This document shows, piece by piece, positions 9,775 through 19,908 of a stretch of 40,689 bases of DNA (position 1 is the first letter of the stretch; every line of letters starts with the position of its first letter). This stretch comes from Vibrio mimicus CAIM 602 (lineage in GTDB: Bacteria > Pseudomonadota > Gammaproteobacteria > Enterobacterales > Vibrionaceae), in the NCBI RefSeq assembly GCF_000338875.1, contig NZ_AOMO01000045.1, positions 1 through 40,689 on the forward strand, in the 5' to 3' direction. The position numbers and the translations under genes are program-made. The notes beneath the pieces are model-generated. The model saw only the letters and a list, made by a program, of their open reading frames with translations, did not search any database and was not told the DNA's origin.

Positions 9775-12129
9775 TTAACGTGCGCGTTGCGGCTGACGTT
9801 GAGTATTTCCACGGCTAGCAGGACGGCCAGAACCTTGTGGTTTACCGCCTGTGGCTGAACCGCGTTGACCTTGCTGACCACGGTTTTGTTCACCGCGAGC
9901 AGGTTGGTTGCTCGCAGGCTTGTTCGCCGTTGGCTTACCACCAGCTGGTTTGCCCTGATTCGATTTATTGCCGCTGTTCGGACGACCTTGGCCGCCAGAT
10001 TTGTTACCACGCAGCGCATCAAAGCCCGGTTGGCTATGAGTATGCTTGGTCGCAAAACGATTCGCGCCATGACGACCTGATTTGCGGCTTTGTGCTGGGG
10101 TGACTAGGTCTGAATCTTTTTCTGGGATCAGACACTCAGGGCGATCGCCAATCAGATGACGTTTGCCCATCGCAATCAGTGCTTCGCGAATCATCGGCCA
10201 GTTGGCAGGATCATGGTAGCGTAGCAGTGCTTTATGCAAGCGACGTTGCGCTTCACCTTTCGCCACTGGCACTTTTTCAGGTTTCTTGTATTTCACGCGT
10301 TTCAGTGGGTTCACTTCTGCGTGATACATCGCGGTAGCATTACACATTGGCGATGGGTAGAAGTTTTGTACTTGGTCACAACGGTAGTTGTTGGATTTCA
10401 GCCACAACGCGAGGTTGACCATGTCTTCATCTTCAGTACCCGGGTGAGCGGCGATGAAGTAAGGGATCAGATACTGTTTTTTGCCTGCTTCAGCGCTGTA
10501 TTTTTCAAACAGCTCTTTAAAGCGATCATAAGTCCCCATACCTGGTTTCATCATCATGCTCAGTGGGCCTTTTTCAGTATGCTCAGGAGCAATCTTCAAA
10601 TAGCCACCAACGTGGTGGGTAACCAGTTCACGCACGTACTCAGGCGATTCAATCGCCAAGTCGTAACGTACGCCAGAAGCGATCACCACTTTCTTAATAC
10701 CATCCACATCACGTGCTGCACGATACAGATCGATCGTGTGTTTGTGGTCGGTATTGAGCTTATGACAGATGCCCGGGAATACACAGCTTGGGCGACGGCA
10801 GTTCGCTTCGGCTTTTGGATCTGAACAGCCGAGGCGGTACATGTTCGCTGTTGGGCCGCCCAAGTCCGAAATCACACCAGTGAAGCCCGGGACTTTGTCG
10901 CGGATTTCTTTCAGTTCATTAATGATCGACTCTTGCGAACGGTTTTGGATGATGCGTCCTTCGTGCTCAGTGATAGAACAGAATGAACAGCCACCAAAAC
11001 AGCCACGCATGATGTTGACCGAAGTTTTGATCATGTCGTACGCCGGAATTTTCGCATCGCCATATTTAGGGTGCGGTACACGGGCGTAGTACAGGCCAAA
11101 CACGAAATCCATCTCTTCAGTCGTGAGTGGAATCGGCGCTTGGTTTACCCACAGTTCACGGTCACCATGACGCTGAACCAGCGCACGACCAGAATAAGGG
11201 TTGGTTTCTAAGTGCAATACGCGGCTGGCGTGCGCGTACAAAATACGGTCATTGACCAGCTTTTCAAACGAAGGTAGACGCACTGCAGTGGTTTTCGCAT
11301 CGTGGCGTGATGGACGAATAGTGATGGGTTTGGCTTCTTCTTTTTCATCACCTTTGGTCGCGCACTGCGTTTCCACTTCATACGGGTTGCTTGGCACAAA
11401 CGGTTTGTTTGGCTGATCAATTCGGGTTGAATCGATCACTTTAAAGTGCTCAGGAACCTGAGCCAGATTCACTGCTGTACCGCGTACATCAATCATCTTA
11501 TTTATCGATTCGCCATTGGCTAAGCGGTGAGCCACTTCAACCAGCGCGCGCTCTGCGTTACCAAACAGCAAAATATCGGCTTTCGCATCCAGCAGGATGG
11601 AACGACGAACTTTGTCTGACCAGTAATCGTAATGCGCGACACGACGCAGGCTGGCTTCAATACCGCCAAGCACAATCGGCACATCTTTATAGGCTTCACG
11701 ACAACGTTGTGAGTAAACCAATGAACAACGATCAGGACGCATACCGCCTTTGTTGTTTGGCGTGTATGCATCATCGTGACGAATTTTTTTATCCGCAGTG
11801 TAGCGGTTGATCATTGAGTCCATGTTACCGGCGGTCACACCGAAAAACAGGTTAGGCTTGCCTAATGACATGAATGCATCTTTGGTCTGCCATTCTGGCT
11901 GCGCAATGATACCGACACGGAAGCCTTGTGCTTCTAATAGACGACCGATGATTGCCATACCAAAGCTTGGGTGATCGACATAAGCATCACCTGTCACAAT
12001 AATAACGTCACAGCTATCCCAGCCTAATTGATCCATTTCCTCACGACTGGTCGGTAAAAATGGTGCTGTGCCGAAACATTCAGCCCAGTATTTTTTATAG
12101 TGGTGGATGGGGGTAACTTCGCTGTGCAT
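9775..12129 (-). CDS. ygiQ: YgiQ-family radical SAM protein
   Basis: A 784-residue radical SAM enzyme of the UPF0313/YgiQ family, whose substrate is not established. The N-terminal third is a B12-binding-like alpha/beta region ([20 protein letters not shown]). The radical SAM cluster motif C-x3-C-x2-C (CFGGCSFC) is at about 376-383. Additional cysteines follow in a C-rich stretch ([20 protein letters not shown]), suggesting another metal site. The C-terminal 110 residues or so are low-complexity, rich in Gly, Asn, Gln, Lys and Arg (for example [20 protein letters not shown]), probably disordered and possibly RNA-binding. The ATG at 12129 begins [15 protein letters not shown], a conserved family start. 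It is monocistronic and a TATAAT box lies 29 bp upstream. Confidence 0.93.
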   Translation of the reverse strand: MHSEVTPIHHYKKYWAECFGTAPFLPTSREEMDQLGWDSCDVIIVTGDAYVDHPSFGMAIIGRLLEAQGFRVGIIAQPEWQTKDAFMSLGKPNLFFGVTAGNMDSMINRYTADKKIRHDDAYTPNNKGGMRPDRCSLVYSQRCREAYKDVPIVLGGIEASLRRVAHYDYWSDKVRRSILLDAKADILLFGNAERALVEVAHRLANGESINKMIDVRGTAVNLAQVPEHFKVIDSTRIDQPNKPFVPSNPYEVETQCATKGDEKEEAKPITIRPSRHDAKTTAVRLPSFEKLVNDRILYAHASRVLHLETNPYSGRALVQRHGDRELWVNQAPIPLTTEEMDFVFGLYYARVPHPKYGDAKIPAYDMIKTSVNIMRGCFGGCSFCSITEHEGRIIQNRSQESIINELKEIRDKVPGFTGVISDLGGPTANMYRLGCSDPKAEANCRRPSCVFPGICHKLNTDHKHTIDLYRAARDVDGIKKVVIASGVRYDLAIESPEYVRELVTHHVGGYLKIAPEHTEKGPLSMMMKPGMGTYDRFKELFEKYSAEAGKKQYLIPYFIAAHPGTEDEDMVNLALWLKSNNYRCDQVQNFYPSPMCNATAMYHAEVNPLKRVKYKKPEKVPVAKGEAQRRLHKALLRYHDPANWPMIREALIAMGKRHLIGDRPECLIPEKDSDLVTPAQSRKSGRHGANRFATKHTHSQPGFDALRGNKSGGQGRPNSGNKSNQGKPAGGKPTANKPASNQPARGEQNRGQQGQRGSATGGKPQGSGRPASRGNTQRQPQRAR

Positions 12130-12157
12130 ATTGGAGCCTCAAGATTAAGAGGGCGGC

Positions 12158-12163
12158 ATTATA
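12158..12163 (-). promoter_or_regulatory. Probable -10 box of ygiQ
   Basis: A perfect TATAAT on the minus strand, 29-34 bp upstream of the ygiQ ATG, followed by a GC-rich start region. No good -35 is seen 17 bp upstream, so activity may need another element. In the 293-bp gap between ygiQ and the next gene I see nothing else that is well supported. Confidence 0.5.
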
Positions 12164-12422
12164 GCGGCTTGCAAGTTCAGTATCTACCGCAACATCGCCC
12201 CGAAATTGTTAGGGATTTATTTCTATCTTAGCAGGATGCGTATGTAGGCATTTTCTTTCGCAGTTTCGACATGATAGAGAAAACTGGCAGCATTATTTTA
12301 TCCAAATAATACTTTAGTTAGGGTTTAGCCAAGGTTCTGCGTTAGAGCTCATGGTATGAAGAAGCAAGCTGTTTTATGGTGAGCATAGGATAAAACGTAC
12401 GTCATCAGTTTAGGGATGCAGG

Positions 12423-14882
12423 ATGAGTGTGAATGTATTAACCGTAGAACCTCAGGCTTCTGGCTCACAAACCCGTTATGCGGCATTGGAGTGGCGTTAT
12501 GAGATCGCCAGTCAGCAAATGGATTATGATGCGGCCATGTGGCAGTCATTGGTTGGTGATACGCGTTCAATTCACAAGCCGGATGAGTTTCTTGAATACC
12601 TGCCACTGACTCAAGGTGAACAGGTGTTGCAGTTTTTAAGCACTGCAACCACGCAAAAGCAAACCGTGAACAGCTTGCTGCTCAGCGCGGAAAAATTGGT
12701 CGCCTTAGTCGCCTTCGCGGTTGAAGAAGTGAATAGCCAAATGATCAGAGGCAACATAACGCCACTGCTAATTTTTCATTCTGGTATGGAATCAGCTTTC
12801 GCATTTGATGCCTTGTTCGACAATGATCACCATGGGGTGGTGATTACCGACGATAAAACTCGAATTTTGGCCTGTAATCGCTATTTCGAGCAGCAGACGG
12901 GCTATCAGCAAAGTGAACTGCTGGGTTTAAAAACCAGCATGTTTAACTCTGGTAAGCATTCCCAGCATTTCTATATTGATATGTGGCGTCAGCTACAGGA
13001 ACAAGGTTGGTGGAATGGCACTATTCTCTCTCAACGCGCTTCTGGCGAAATTTGGCCGCAAGATTTAGCGGTTAAACGGCTGAATCCACAAAAAGACCAA
13101 ACTTTCTATATCGGTTTTACCACCGACCTTGCTCAACATCTGGAACGTGTGATTGATAAACAAGCGGGAGATGTTGAGCTGCTGACGCAGTTACCGACGT
13201 TGGCGAAATTTTCTGAACAGTTAAAAAGTCAAACGACCTCTTCGACTGCGACAACATGTTTTGTCATTGCCATACAGCCACAATTCAGTAGTGATAAACA
13301 CTACGCCCAAATTCGGCAATTAGCAGGTTGTTTGGCGCAAAACCGACAGGTGAAGTTATGCGCTTATCATGGTGAAGGGATTTTCCTATGCCAATTGGAT
13401 GCGGAGAATGTGGCTGGGAATCAATCTCTCAATGGTTTGCAACGGACACTGCGCCAGTTCTTTGCGGAATTACATCAATGCGGTGGTCAGGCAATTCATC
13501 AAGCGATTGCTAAAGGACGGCTTGGTGTCTCGGTATTGGGTGGTGATACGGATAGGTTGGATCGCTTAGTTCCGCATGCGCTACAAGCGATGTTGGAGCA
13601 CCATGCGGGCGAAACTCGCCATATCAACTTTTATGATCGCGCCATTCATCAACAAATTGAGCGCCGCAAAACGCTGGAGAAATGGGTACAAAAGTGGATA
13701 GAAAATGGAGATGTTGAAGTTTTCTATCAACCGATTGTTGATGGTCAAACATGGTCAGTGGTTAAATTTGAAGCCTTGTGTCGTTTTCATGCACCTGAGG
13801 TGCTACATGCCTCGACTCAAGAGCTTATTACCATTGCAGAAGAACTCGGTTTAATTGACCAGTTGGATGCGTTAGTTGGGCGCAAGGCGCTCAATGATCT
13901 CTCGAAAATTCAGGCGCTGTTTGGTCACCATATCGGTATTACCTTTAATCGTTCATTAAACAGTGGCCTGAATGCTGAGCAGATCCTGTTAAATGCTTCT
14001 GCACTTATCGCGGAACATCCCGAACAAGCTAAAAATGTCACGGTTGAACTGACGGAAAGTGCGTACTTCAATTCACAGTTCCATGGTTGCCGGATATTAC
14101 AAACCTTGCGTGAGAGTGGCGTGACGATTGCGATTGATGATTTCGGGACGGGCTTTTCTTCTTTCTCTTATTTAACCGAGTGTCAGTTTGATTATTTGAA
14201 AATTGATCGTGAATTTATTTCCGGTATCGAAGCGGGTTCTCGGCGCTACGCGATAGTTAAAATGATGACCGACTTAGCGCACACGCTCGGAGTAAAAGTG
14301 GTCGCAGAAGGGGTGGAAACTGAGTACGAGGTGCATGTACTCAAATCCTTGGGTGTGGATTTACTGCAAGGGTTTTTCTTTGCTAAACCTTTACCGATGA
14401 GCCAGCTTATCCATGCGTTGGATTACCGAAAAAACTTCAGGCTAACAACGCGTGAGGAAGAAAAAGTTCAAAAAGAGCTGACGACATTACAAAGCTTAGC
14501 GACGTTTACCCAATATCGACTTGATCCCGGCGATCCCATTTCGCTGGCATCCGAGTATTTCAACGCAACGGAGGCAGAAGTGTTACCTGTGGTGGAAAAA
14601 GGAGAGTGTGTTGGATTAGTGGATAAGGCAGCACTGAATTTACATCTCACCCCTACAATGGGCACAGAGTTGGAAACCGCGCGCGAAGCTGCGATGTGGC
14701 GCAAGCCTGTGAATCAAGTTATGCAGCATCAGTGGGTTAAGATCCCGCATGATACGGATCTTCGGTTATTACCTTCACTGCTAAAAACTCATTCACCACC
14801 GCCTTGGGTGCTGGTGTCGGGTAAAACCTACAAAGGCATTATTACTTCACAGCGGCTGTTGGCGTATTTAGCCAATCAGTAG
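12423..14882 (+). CDS. PAS / degenerate GGDEF / EAL / CBS-like cyclic-di-GMP phosphodiesterase
   Basis: An 819-residue cytoplasmic signalling protein. A PAS domain is at about 130-240 (HHGVVITDDKTRILACNRYF, QQTGYQQSELLGLKTSMF). It is followed by a degenerate GGDEF-like region (about 245-410, where HGEGIF replaces the GGDEF loop) that should lack cyclase activity. The EAL domain (about 425-665) keeps the expected catalytic residues: FEALCRF, N in FNRSL, VELTES, IDDFGTG, LKIDREF, AEGVE and LLQGFFFAKPL. It is therefore probably an active phosphodiesterase. The last 130 residues resemble a CBS-domain pair (DPISLASEYFNATEAEVLPVV, VNQVMQHQWVKIPHDT), suggesting nucleotide sensing. The start has AGGGA six bases upstream. 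No transmembrane segment is visible. Confidence 0.9.
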   Translation: MSVNVLTVEPQASGSQTRYAALEWRYEIASQQMDYDAAMWQSLVGDTRSIHKPDEFLEYLPLTQGEQVLQFLSTATTQKQTVNSLLLSAEKLVALVAFAVEEVNSQMIRGNITPLLIFHSGMESAFAFDALFDNDHHGVVITDDKTRILACNRYFEQQTGYQQSELLGLKTSMFNSGKHSQHFYIDMWRQLQEQGWWNGTILSQRASGEIWPQDLAVKRLNPQKDQTFYIGFTTDLAQHLERVIDKQAGDVELLTQLPTLAKFSEQLKSQTTSSTATTCFVIAIQPQFSSDKHYAQIRQLAGCLAQNRQVKLCAYHGEGIFLCQLDAENVAGNQSLNGLQRTLRQFFAELHQCGGQAIHQAIAKGRLGVSVLGGDTDRLDRLVPHALQAMLEHHAGETRHINFYDRAIHQQIERRKTLEKWVQKWIENGDVEVFYQPIVDGQTWSVVKFEALCRFHAPEVLHASTQELITIAEELGLIDQLDALVGRKALNDLSKIQALFGHHIGITFNRSLNSGLNAEQILLNASALIAEHPEQAKNVTVELTESAYFNSQFHGCRILQTLRESGVTIAIDDFGTGFSSFSYLTECQFDYLKIDREFISGIEAGSRRYAIVKMMTDLAHTLGVKVVAEGVETEYEVHVLKSLGVDLLQGFFFAKPLPMSQLIHALDYRKNFRLTTREEEKVQKELTTLQSLATFTQYRLDPGDPISLASEYFNATEAEVLPVVEKGECVGLVDKAALNLHLTPTMGTELETAREAAMWRKPVNQVMQHQWVKIPHDTDLRLLPSLLKTHSPPPWVLVSGKTYKGIITSQRLLAYLANQ

Positions 14883-14918
14883 AAAAAACAAAGCCCGATG
14901 TTCGGGCTTTGTTGATTT
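14883..14918. terminator. Bidirectional rho-independent terminator
   Basis: An 11-bp stem (14888-14898 with 14902-14912) with a 3-nt loop has a T-rich right side for the phosphodiesterase gene and an A-run (14883-14888) that becomes a T-run for the convergent M16 protease gene ending at 14946. Confidence 0.88.
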
Positions 14919-14945
14919 TGGTAAACGAATAGAAAGTGATGCAGG

Positions 14946-17705
14946 TTATTTCGCTTTGGGTTTAAAAATCACTTCTTGTTGAATCGCTTGCTGGCCAAAA
15001 AGCGCTTGAGCACGTTGATTCACATCATTGAGTGTGATGGATTGTGTCATCTCCTCAATCTTATACGTCGCTTCAATTCCGTATTGATGAATCGCGTAGC
15101 GCTGCATGAAAAACGCTTGTTGAGCAGGCGATTTGTAGAGCGGTTTCATGTCGATAAGGAACTTCTGTTTCACGACATCCAGCTCTTGTTGAGTTACACC
15201 CTTAGCCAGTTCACGCGCCACTTCATGAGTCACCTGCGCGATTTTCTCTTGGTCTTTCGGATCCACTAACGCTGAGAGCACCCAATCATTGAGGTTTTCA
15301 CCGTCCACACTGTAATAACGCACTTGTGGTGTGTAGTCTAAACTCTGGTGTTCACGTACTTCTGCGAGCATGCGTTGAGTGGCGATTCGCTGCAAAATAT
15401 CATCAATAAAGACTGTTTTTGCGGTGTGCGCAGAAGTCTCTGACAACATGCGTAGCGAGTATTCGGTTGCATTTTCATTGTTTAATGCCAGCTCTAAACG
15501 TGGTGCTACAGGCTTGATCAACTGGTTCGTCATCAAAGGTAATGAGCTTTGAGCCAGTGGTAAGTTCGCCACGTACTGACGCAACATCGGGCTGATTTGT
15601 GAACTGGCGACGTTACCGACAATGACGAGTGTATTATTGCGTTTTTTACCAAACAGAATTTGATGAACCTGCTCAATTTGCTGTGCATTCACTTGTGTGA
15701 TTTGCTCAGGTGAGCGCAAGCGATAGCGACTGCCTTCAATAAAGCTTTGATCAGTCACAGCTCGGAAGAACGCCCCGATTGGAGATTCAAAGTAAGCGGT
15801 ACGATTTTGGATGAACTCGGTTTTGGCTGCATTCAACTGCTCAGGATTCACCGTTACAGTAGTGACCAGCATATGCAGTACTTCAAGCAGTTCTGGTAAC
15901 TCTTGAATTTTACTGACTCCTTCAATGCCGTGACTGGTCGCGTTGATATAACTGAAGAAACCGATGTCTTTTTGGCGTAGGTATTGGTCAAACTGAGAAC
16001 CGTTTAGTCCTTCAACCCCACTGCGCATCACCACATACGGTGCAATTTCAGCGGCAGGTAATAGGTGAGAAGGTAAGGCGGCTTGGCCACCTGCGCTCGA
16101 ATACTGTACATACACCTGTTCTTTTGCTTCTGGGTTACGCAGGTAATAAACATCAATCCCGTTGCTTAATTGCCAATATGTCACCTGAGGCTCTTCATTC
16201 ATATCGAGTTGTTCGATGATATCGCCAGCAGCAGTTTGTAGTTTAAATGGGCTATTCACTTGTGGGTCAATAGGCTCAATGCCTTTCTGCGTCAAGTCTT
16301 TACGCAATTGTGGAAGAGCACCTTTTAGAACCGAAACTTCTTCAGTTGCTGCCGCACCCACAATCAATAGAGGCTTCTGACGAAGCTGCTTATTGATATG
16401 TCGATTGATGCTATCGAGATCGGCAGTGCTCAAAAATTCGCTCAAGCTCGCGAGATTATCGAGCGTTGACTGAATAGGCTCATTGACAGCGATGGCAAAC
16501 ACTTTTTGATTGGCATGTTCGACCGGAGTCATTGATTCGCGATTGTCTTGTAAGAAGGTCAAGTGTTCGCGGTAGCTACGCAAAATGATGTCGAGTTCTG
16601 TTTGAGTGACACCATAATCACGAAATGATGCGAGAGTTTGTAGCAACAACGCTTGCACTTTGTCTCGTTGCTCGGTGGCAAAGCCGACACTGACAATGCT
16701 GTAGCGCTGATCTTCAACCGAATATCGTGTTGAGTATATTCCGGCAGTTGGTTGAGCTGCATCACTGAATGCTGCATTCAGGCGTGCTTGTAACAGCTGC
16801 TCTACCACATCATCCCGCCAGAATTCCTGCTGGCTGACTAAATCTGTAATGGCCGCAGAACCTTGTGGAAACACTAAGGTTAAGCTTGGCGATTCACCCG
16901 CAATGATAGGTGTGACTAAGTCCTGTTGGTTTTGCTGTTGATTATGAATGGAAGCAGGGCGCGCAGTGTTACCTTTTTCCCATGCGGAGAAATACTTTTC
17001 TACCCACTGTTGTCCTTGCTCAAGGGTAAAATTACCCGTAATCACCAACTCGGCTAATTGCGGTTGATACCACTGTTCATGGAAAGCATTTAAGCTCATC
17101 GAGTTTGCGGCTTGTACGATTTCACGAGTGCCTAGTGGATCACGGTTGGCATAAGACGTGCCTTGTATCATGTGTTGATAAAACTGCTGATTGATATTGA
17201 GGTTGTCAGAGCGTGAAGCGCGAAACTCACCCAAAATCACGCCTTTCTCTTTTTCTACTTCATCGGCGCCGAAATTCAAACCATCGGCAATATCAGAGAA
17301 CCAGAGCAGTGCTTTATCAATGTTTTGTGGGTTGGGCAGATCGAGTTGGTAGATGGTGCGATCGTAGCCTGTAAAAGCGTTGAAATCTGCGCCGAACTGC
17401 GCTCCGCTTTGTTCAAACATGCGGATCACATCATTGTGTTGATAATTGCGTGTACCGTTAAAAGCCATGTGCTCGACGAAGTGAGCGTAACCCGCTTGTT
17501 GTGCGGTTTCTTGCATTGAGCCAGCATGAATATACAAGCGTATCGACACCTCTTGTTCACTGTCTGGATAGAGGTGATAAGTCAGGCCATTAGGCAAGGT
17601 TTGGGTCACCCAACGTTGATCTGGCTGTAATGGGCGATTGGTTTGCTGTGCTGCACAACCGGCCAACAAAACGCATAAAATACCGACGGAATATTTATTC
17701 TTCAT
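14946..17705 (-). CDS. M16-family (insulinase/pitrilysin) zinc protease, lipoprotein
   Basis: A 919-residue outer-envelope metalloprotease. Residues 1-17 are a lipoprotein signal peptide with the lipobox LAGC, so Cys17 is the likely lipidated residue. The inverted zinc motif HFVEH is at 75-79, with the distal glutamate in the segment EVEKEKGVILGEFRAS. Two M16 halves follow, the C-terminal half lacking the zinc motif as expected. It resembles E. coli PqqL and related periplasmic M16 proteases in size and layout. The substrate is unknown. It is transcribed alone, leftward, and ends at a shared terminator with the convergent phosphodiesterase gene. A dyad (17718-17726 with 17732-17740, TTATAGTTA/TAACTATAA) sits 13 bp upstream of the ATG and may be an operator. 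Confidence 0.9.
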   Translation of the reverse strand: MKNKYSVGILCVLLAGCAAQQTNRPLQPDQRWVTQTLPNGLTYHLYPDSEQEVSIRLYIHAGSMQETAQQAGYAHFVEHMAFNGTRNYQHNDVIRMFEQSGAQFGADFNAFTGYDRTIYQLDLPNPQNIDKALLWFSDIADGLNFGADEVEKEKGVILGEFRASRSDNLNINQQFYQHMIQGTSYANRDPLGTREIVQAANSMSLNAFHEQWYQPQLAELVITGNFTLEQGQQWVEKYFSAWEKGNTARPASIHNQQQNQQDLVTPIIAGESPSLTLVFPQGSAAITDLVSQQEFWRDDVVEQLLQARLNAAFSDAAQPTAGIYSTRYSVEDQRYSIVSVGFATEQRDKVQALLLQTLASFRDYGVTQTELDIILRSYREHLTFLQDNRESMTPVEHANQKVFAIAVNEPIQSTLDNLASLSEFLSTADLDSINRHINKQLRQKPLLIVGAAATEEVSVLKGALPQLRKDLTQKGIEPIDPQVNSPFKLQTAAGDIIEQLDMNEEPQVTYWQLSNGIDVYYLRNPEAKEQVYVQYSSAGGQAALPSHLLPAAEIAPYVVMRSGVEGLNGSQFDQYLRQKDIGFFSYINATSHGIEGVSKIQELPELLEVLHMLVTTVTVNPEQLNAAKTEFIQNRTAYFESPIGAFFRAVTDQSFIEGSRYRLRSPEQITQVNAQQIEQVHQILFGKKRNNTLVIVGNVASSQISPMLRQYVANLPLAQSSLPLMTNQLIKPVAPRLELALNNENATEYSLRMLSETSAHTAKTVFIDDILQRIATQRMLAEVREHQSLDYTPQVRYYSVDGENLNDWVLSALVDPKDQEKIAQVTHEVARELAKGVTQQELDVVKQKFLIDMKPLYKSPAQQAFFMQRYAIHQYGIEATYKIEEMTQSITLNDVNQRAQALFGQQAIQQEVIFKPKAK

Positions 17706-17717
17706 ATAAGCCTCTGA

Positions 17718-17740
17718 TTATAGTTAGGATTTAACTATAA
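17718..17740 (-). promoter_or_regulatory. Dyad upstream of the M16 protease gene
   Basis: A perfect 9-bp inverted repeat with a 5-nt centre overlaps a TATAAT-like sequence on the minus strand just ahead of the gene. It could be an operator or an mRNA 5' hairpin. The position is too close to the ATG for that TATAAT to be an ordinary -10 box. Confidence 0.35.
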
Positions 17741-17874
17741 CTCATTGTGATATTTTGTCGTCCATCATTTGTCTTGCTTGTTGAACTTTTGGCCATTTTG
17801 CGATCTGGTCAGAGTTCAGTGTGAGGCTCTTTGCTCTCTTCATCCTTTGCTCAGTGAAATCATGATGTGTGCGC

Positions 17875-17904
17875 TTGGGGTTCTTGGCATAGGTTTGCTA
17901 TTAT
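17875..17904 (+). promoter_or_regulatory. Probable sigma-70 promoter for the membrane-protein gene at 17939
   Basis: TTGGGG (17875-17880) and an extended -10 TGCTATTAT (17896-17904), 18-bp spacing. Transcription would start near 17911, which favours ATG 17939 over the upstream in-frame ATG at 17867. Confidence 0.5.
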
Positions 17905-17938
17905 CGGCGCCTTCTATAGCTCTTTGATTTGGCAAACT

Positions 17939-18625
17939 ATGCTTTATTCTCTGATTTCTGTATTCGCTCCCATGTTGTTGGGCGCGCAAATCATTTTGAC
18001 TCTGGTGCTGGTCAAGGGCGAAATATGCCCAGGACAGCGTGGACGCATCCATAAGGTGCTGCCAGCGCTGGCAGTGTTGTGGCTGGCCGTCGCTTCGATC
18101 AAAATTGAAGCGTTTCTGGTGGTGTTCGCTCTGTTTTACTTTTATTCACAGGTACAGACCAAAAAGACTCGTGACGAAGGCCCATTGTGGGTGTTGTATT
18201 TAGCCAATGGTTTGGCTTTGGCGTATGTCGGGATCTTGATCAGCGAAGCGCCAGCATGGCCAGCGTCGCTCACTATTTTTGCGGCGATTTTCCTGATTGG
18301 TGCGATGTTCGGGCATTTGTTACTTACACTGGCTCGCTCACGCTTACAAGCATTTCATCGAATCTTGCCTGTGGTAGGTATTGTGTCTGCCATGCTCACC
18401 GCATTGTGTCTCTTGCCTTATGTTTCAGGCTTGAGTGACGAGCAACTTCAAACACTGCTTATGCCTATTGTGATTAGCTTTGGTTTGCTGATTGCGGGTG
18501 TTGTGGTGTGGTGCTGGCATTTGATCTCCGCTAAAACCGTGAACAAATGGCAATTGGTGGTGGCAGGACTTTTGGTTCTCGCATCAGCAGTGGGTTTCCA
18601 CGGCCTTTATCACATTCCGCTCTAA
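17939..18625 (+). CDS. Multi-span inner-membrane protein of unknown function
   Basis: A 228-residue, strongly hydrophobic protein with about seven predicted membrane segments by inspection (for example MLYSLISVFAPMLLGAQIIL, VLPALAVLWLAVASI, LTIFAAIFLIGAMFGHLLL, VAGLLVLASAVGFHGLYHI). I do not recognise a functional family. The ATG at 17939 is preferred to the in-frame one at 17867, because a promoter-like extended -10 lies between them and the shorter form starts directly with a membrane segment. Neither start has a good Shine-Dalgarno. It runs in the same direction as the small DUF4250 gene 115 bp downstream and may be co-transcribed with it. Confidence 0.7.
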   Translation: MLYSLISVFAPMLLGAQIILTLVLVKGEICPGQRGRIHKVLPALAVLWLAVASIKIEAFLVVFALFYFYSQVQTKKTRDEGPLWVLYLANGLALAYVGILISEAPAWPASLTIFAAIFLIGAMFGHLLLTLARSRLQAFHRILPVVGIVSAMLTALCLLPYVSGLSDEQLQTLLMPIVISFGLLIAGVVVWCWHLISAKTVNKWQLVVAGLLVLASAVGFHGLYHIPL

Positions 18626-18740
18626 CGTAGCGAAGGTGAAGTGCGTCGCGCAGATCACTTTTCGTTACCCAAATAGCGACTATGCTTGGTGGAATGGGGC
18701 AGCAAATGCTGCAGGTGGACATTCAATCAGGAGTGATGTG

Positions 18741-18941
18741 ATGGATCTGAGCAACGTACGAAATATCGATAGCGTCATTTTGCTGGGCATCGTCAATGAA
18801 AAACTGCGTTTGGAATGTGACAGTTTGGATGAATTGATCAGCACGTATGAGATGGATATCGAACATTTGATCGGTAAGTTGGATGTGCTGGGTTACCAAT
18901 ACGATCCCCTTACCAATCAATTCAAAGCTTATGCACGTTAA
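18741..18941 (+). CDS. DUF4250-family small protein
   Basis: A 66-residue protein (MDLSNVRNIDSVILLGIVNE onward, ending NQFKAYAR). It fits the DUF4250 pattern: N-terminal DLSN, a LLxIVNxKLR helix, SLDELISTYEMD and a final LGYxYDxxxNQFK. The predicted short helices and the S-L-D-E-L/D-I-E-x-L-I-x-K-L pattern suggest a helix-turn-helix-like fold, but the function is unknown. ATG 18741 is chosen over an in-frame upstream start at 18636 because AGGAG lies seven bases before it (18729-18733). Its stop is 6 bp from the convergent metR stop, with no obvious terminator between. Confidence 0.75.
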   Translation: MDLSNVRNIDSVILLGIVNEKLRLECDSLDELISTYEMDIEHLIGKLDVLGYQYDPLTNQFKAYAR

Positions 18942-18947
18942 TGATTT

Positions 18948-19865
18948 CTAAAGCGAAGCCATCTTGATCCCATCAAGGTGGCTTTTGCATTGTTGGCGTG
19001 CGGTAGCGAAAAAGGCTTGCAGGTAGCGTTTATCCTTTTCACTGTGACGAGTTGCCGCAAACAGTCTACGCCATAAGCCTTTGCCTAACGGTTTACTGGT
19101 AATTAATCCTTGGCGTGAAAACTCGCTGATTGCCCAATTCGGTAGAGCCGCAACACCTAATCCTGCAGACACCATTTGCACAAGCATTAACGTATTGTCG
19201 GCTTGCTTCCAACGCGCGGGTTCGACACCTGCGGGGTGCAAAAAGTGTTTTACCACATCCAGCCTTTGCTTTTGCACCGGATAGGTGAGCATGGTTTGAT
19301 CGGCTAAATCTTGCGGCTCAATGAAGGCTTTTTCTGCCAATGGGTGATTGGTGGCGGTGATAAGGCGCATTTCAAAATCAAACAGTGGCTCATAATGCAC
19401 TTCTGAGCGCGGCAAAATATCGGAGGTAATCACCAAATCCAGTTCTCCCGCTAATAGTGCGGGCAGAGGTTCAAAGCCAAAACCAGAAGAAAAATCCAGC
19501 GCCACACTTGGCCAGCCGACCTGATATTCACGCAAGGCCGGCATCAACCATTGAAAGCAGGAGTGGCACTCAATTGCCATGTGCAGACGTCCATTCACAT
19601 CTTCCTTCAAGCTTGCCAGTTCATTTTCTGCTCGCGCCATCTTAGGCAAAATATCGTCAGCTAAACGCAATAGAATTTCGCCTTCTGCGGTAAAACGCAC
19701 AGGGCGAGTTTTGCGTAAAAAAAGCTGCCCGCCAATTCGAGCTTCCAAGTCTTTAATCTGATGCGAGAGCGCAGACTGGGTGAGATGCAATGAAGTCGCG
19801 GTTGCGGTCAGTGAACCTGTATCGCGTAGCGAGATCAGCGTTTTCAAATGTTTCAGCTCTATCAT
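18948..19865 (-). CDS. metR: LysR-family activator of methionine biosynthesis, MetR
   Basis: A 305-residue LysR-type regulator, closely similar to E. coli MetR. It has an N-terminal helix-turn-helix (MIELKHLKTLISLRDTGSLT, ATATSLHLTQSALSHQIKDL) and the effector domain with the MetR-typical IECHSCFQWLMPAL, LDLVITSDILPRS and LTYPVQKQRLDVVKHFLHPA. MetR binds homocysteine and activates metE (and others). The start has a GAGGAG Shine-Dalgarno. It is divergent from metE, as in E. coli, but here an ERIC repeat of about 128 bp lies in the gap. A candidate promoter is TTTACA (19932-19937) and TAACTT (19909-19914) on the minus strand, spaced 17 bp. Confidence 0.95.
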   Translation of the reverse strand: MIELKHLKTLISLRDTGSLTATATSLHLTQSALSHQIKDLEARIGGQLFLRKTRPVRFTAEGEILLRLADDILPKMARAENELASLKEDVNGRLHMAIECHSCFQWLMPALREYQVGWPSVALDFSSGFGFEPLPALLAGELDLVITSDILPRSEVHYEPLFDFEMRLITATNHPLAEKAFIEPQDLADQTMLTYPVQKQRLDVVKHFLHPAGVEPARWKQADNTLMLVQMVSAGLGVAALPNWAISEFSRQGLITSKPLGKGLWRRLFAATRHSEKDKRYLQAFFATARQQCKSHLDGIKMASL

Positions 19866-19908
19866 GAGCTCTCCTCACTTATCCCTAAGCCAACATGAAT
19901 TTTTAGCT

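Noticed and set aside
13369..13569. 66-codon frame inside the PAS/EAL gene
   Set aside because: Out of frame within a clearly coding region and without its own ribosome-binding site.
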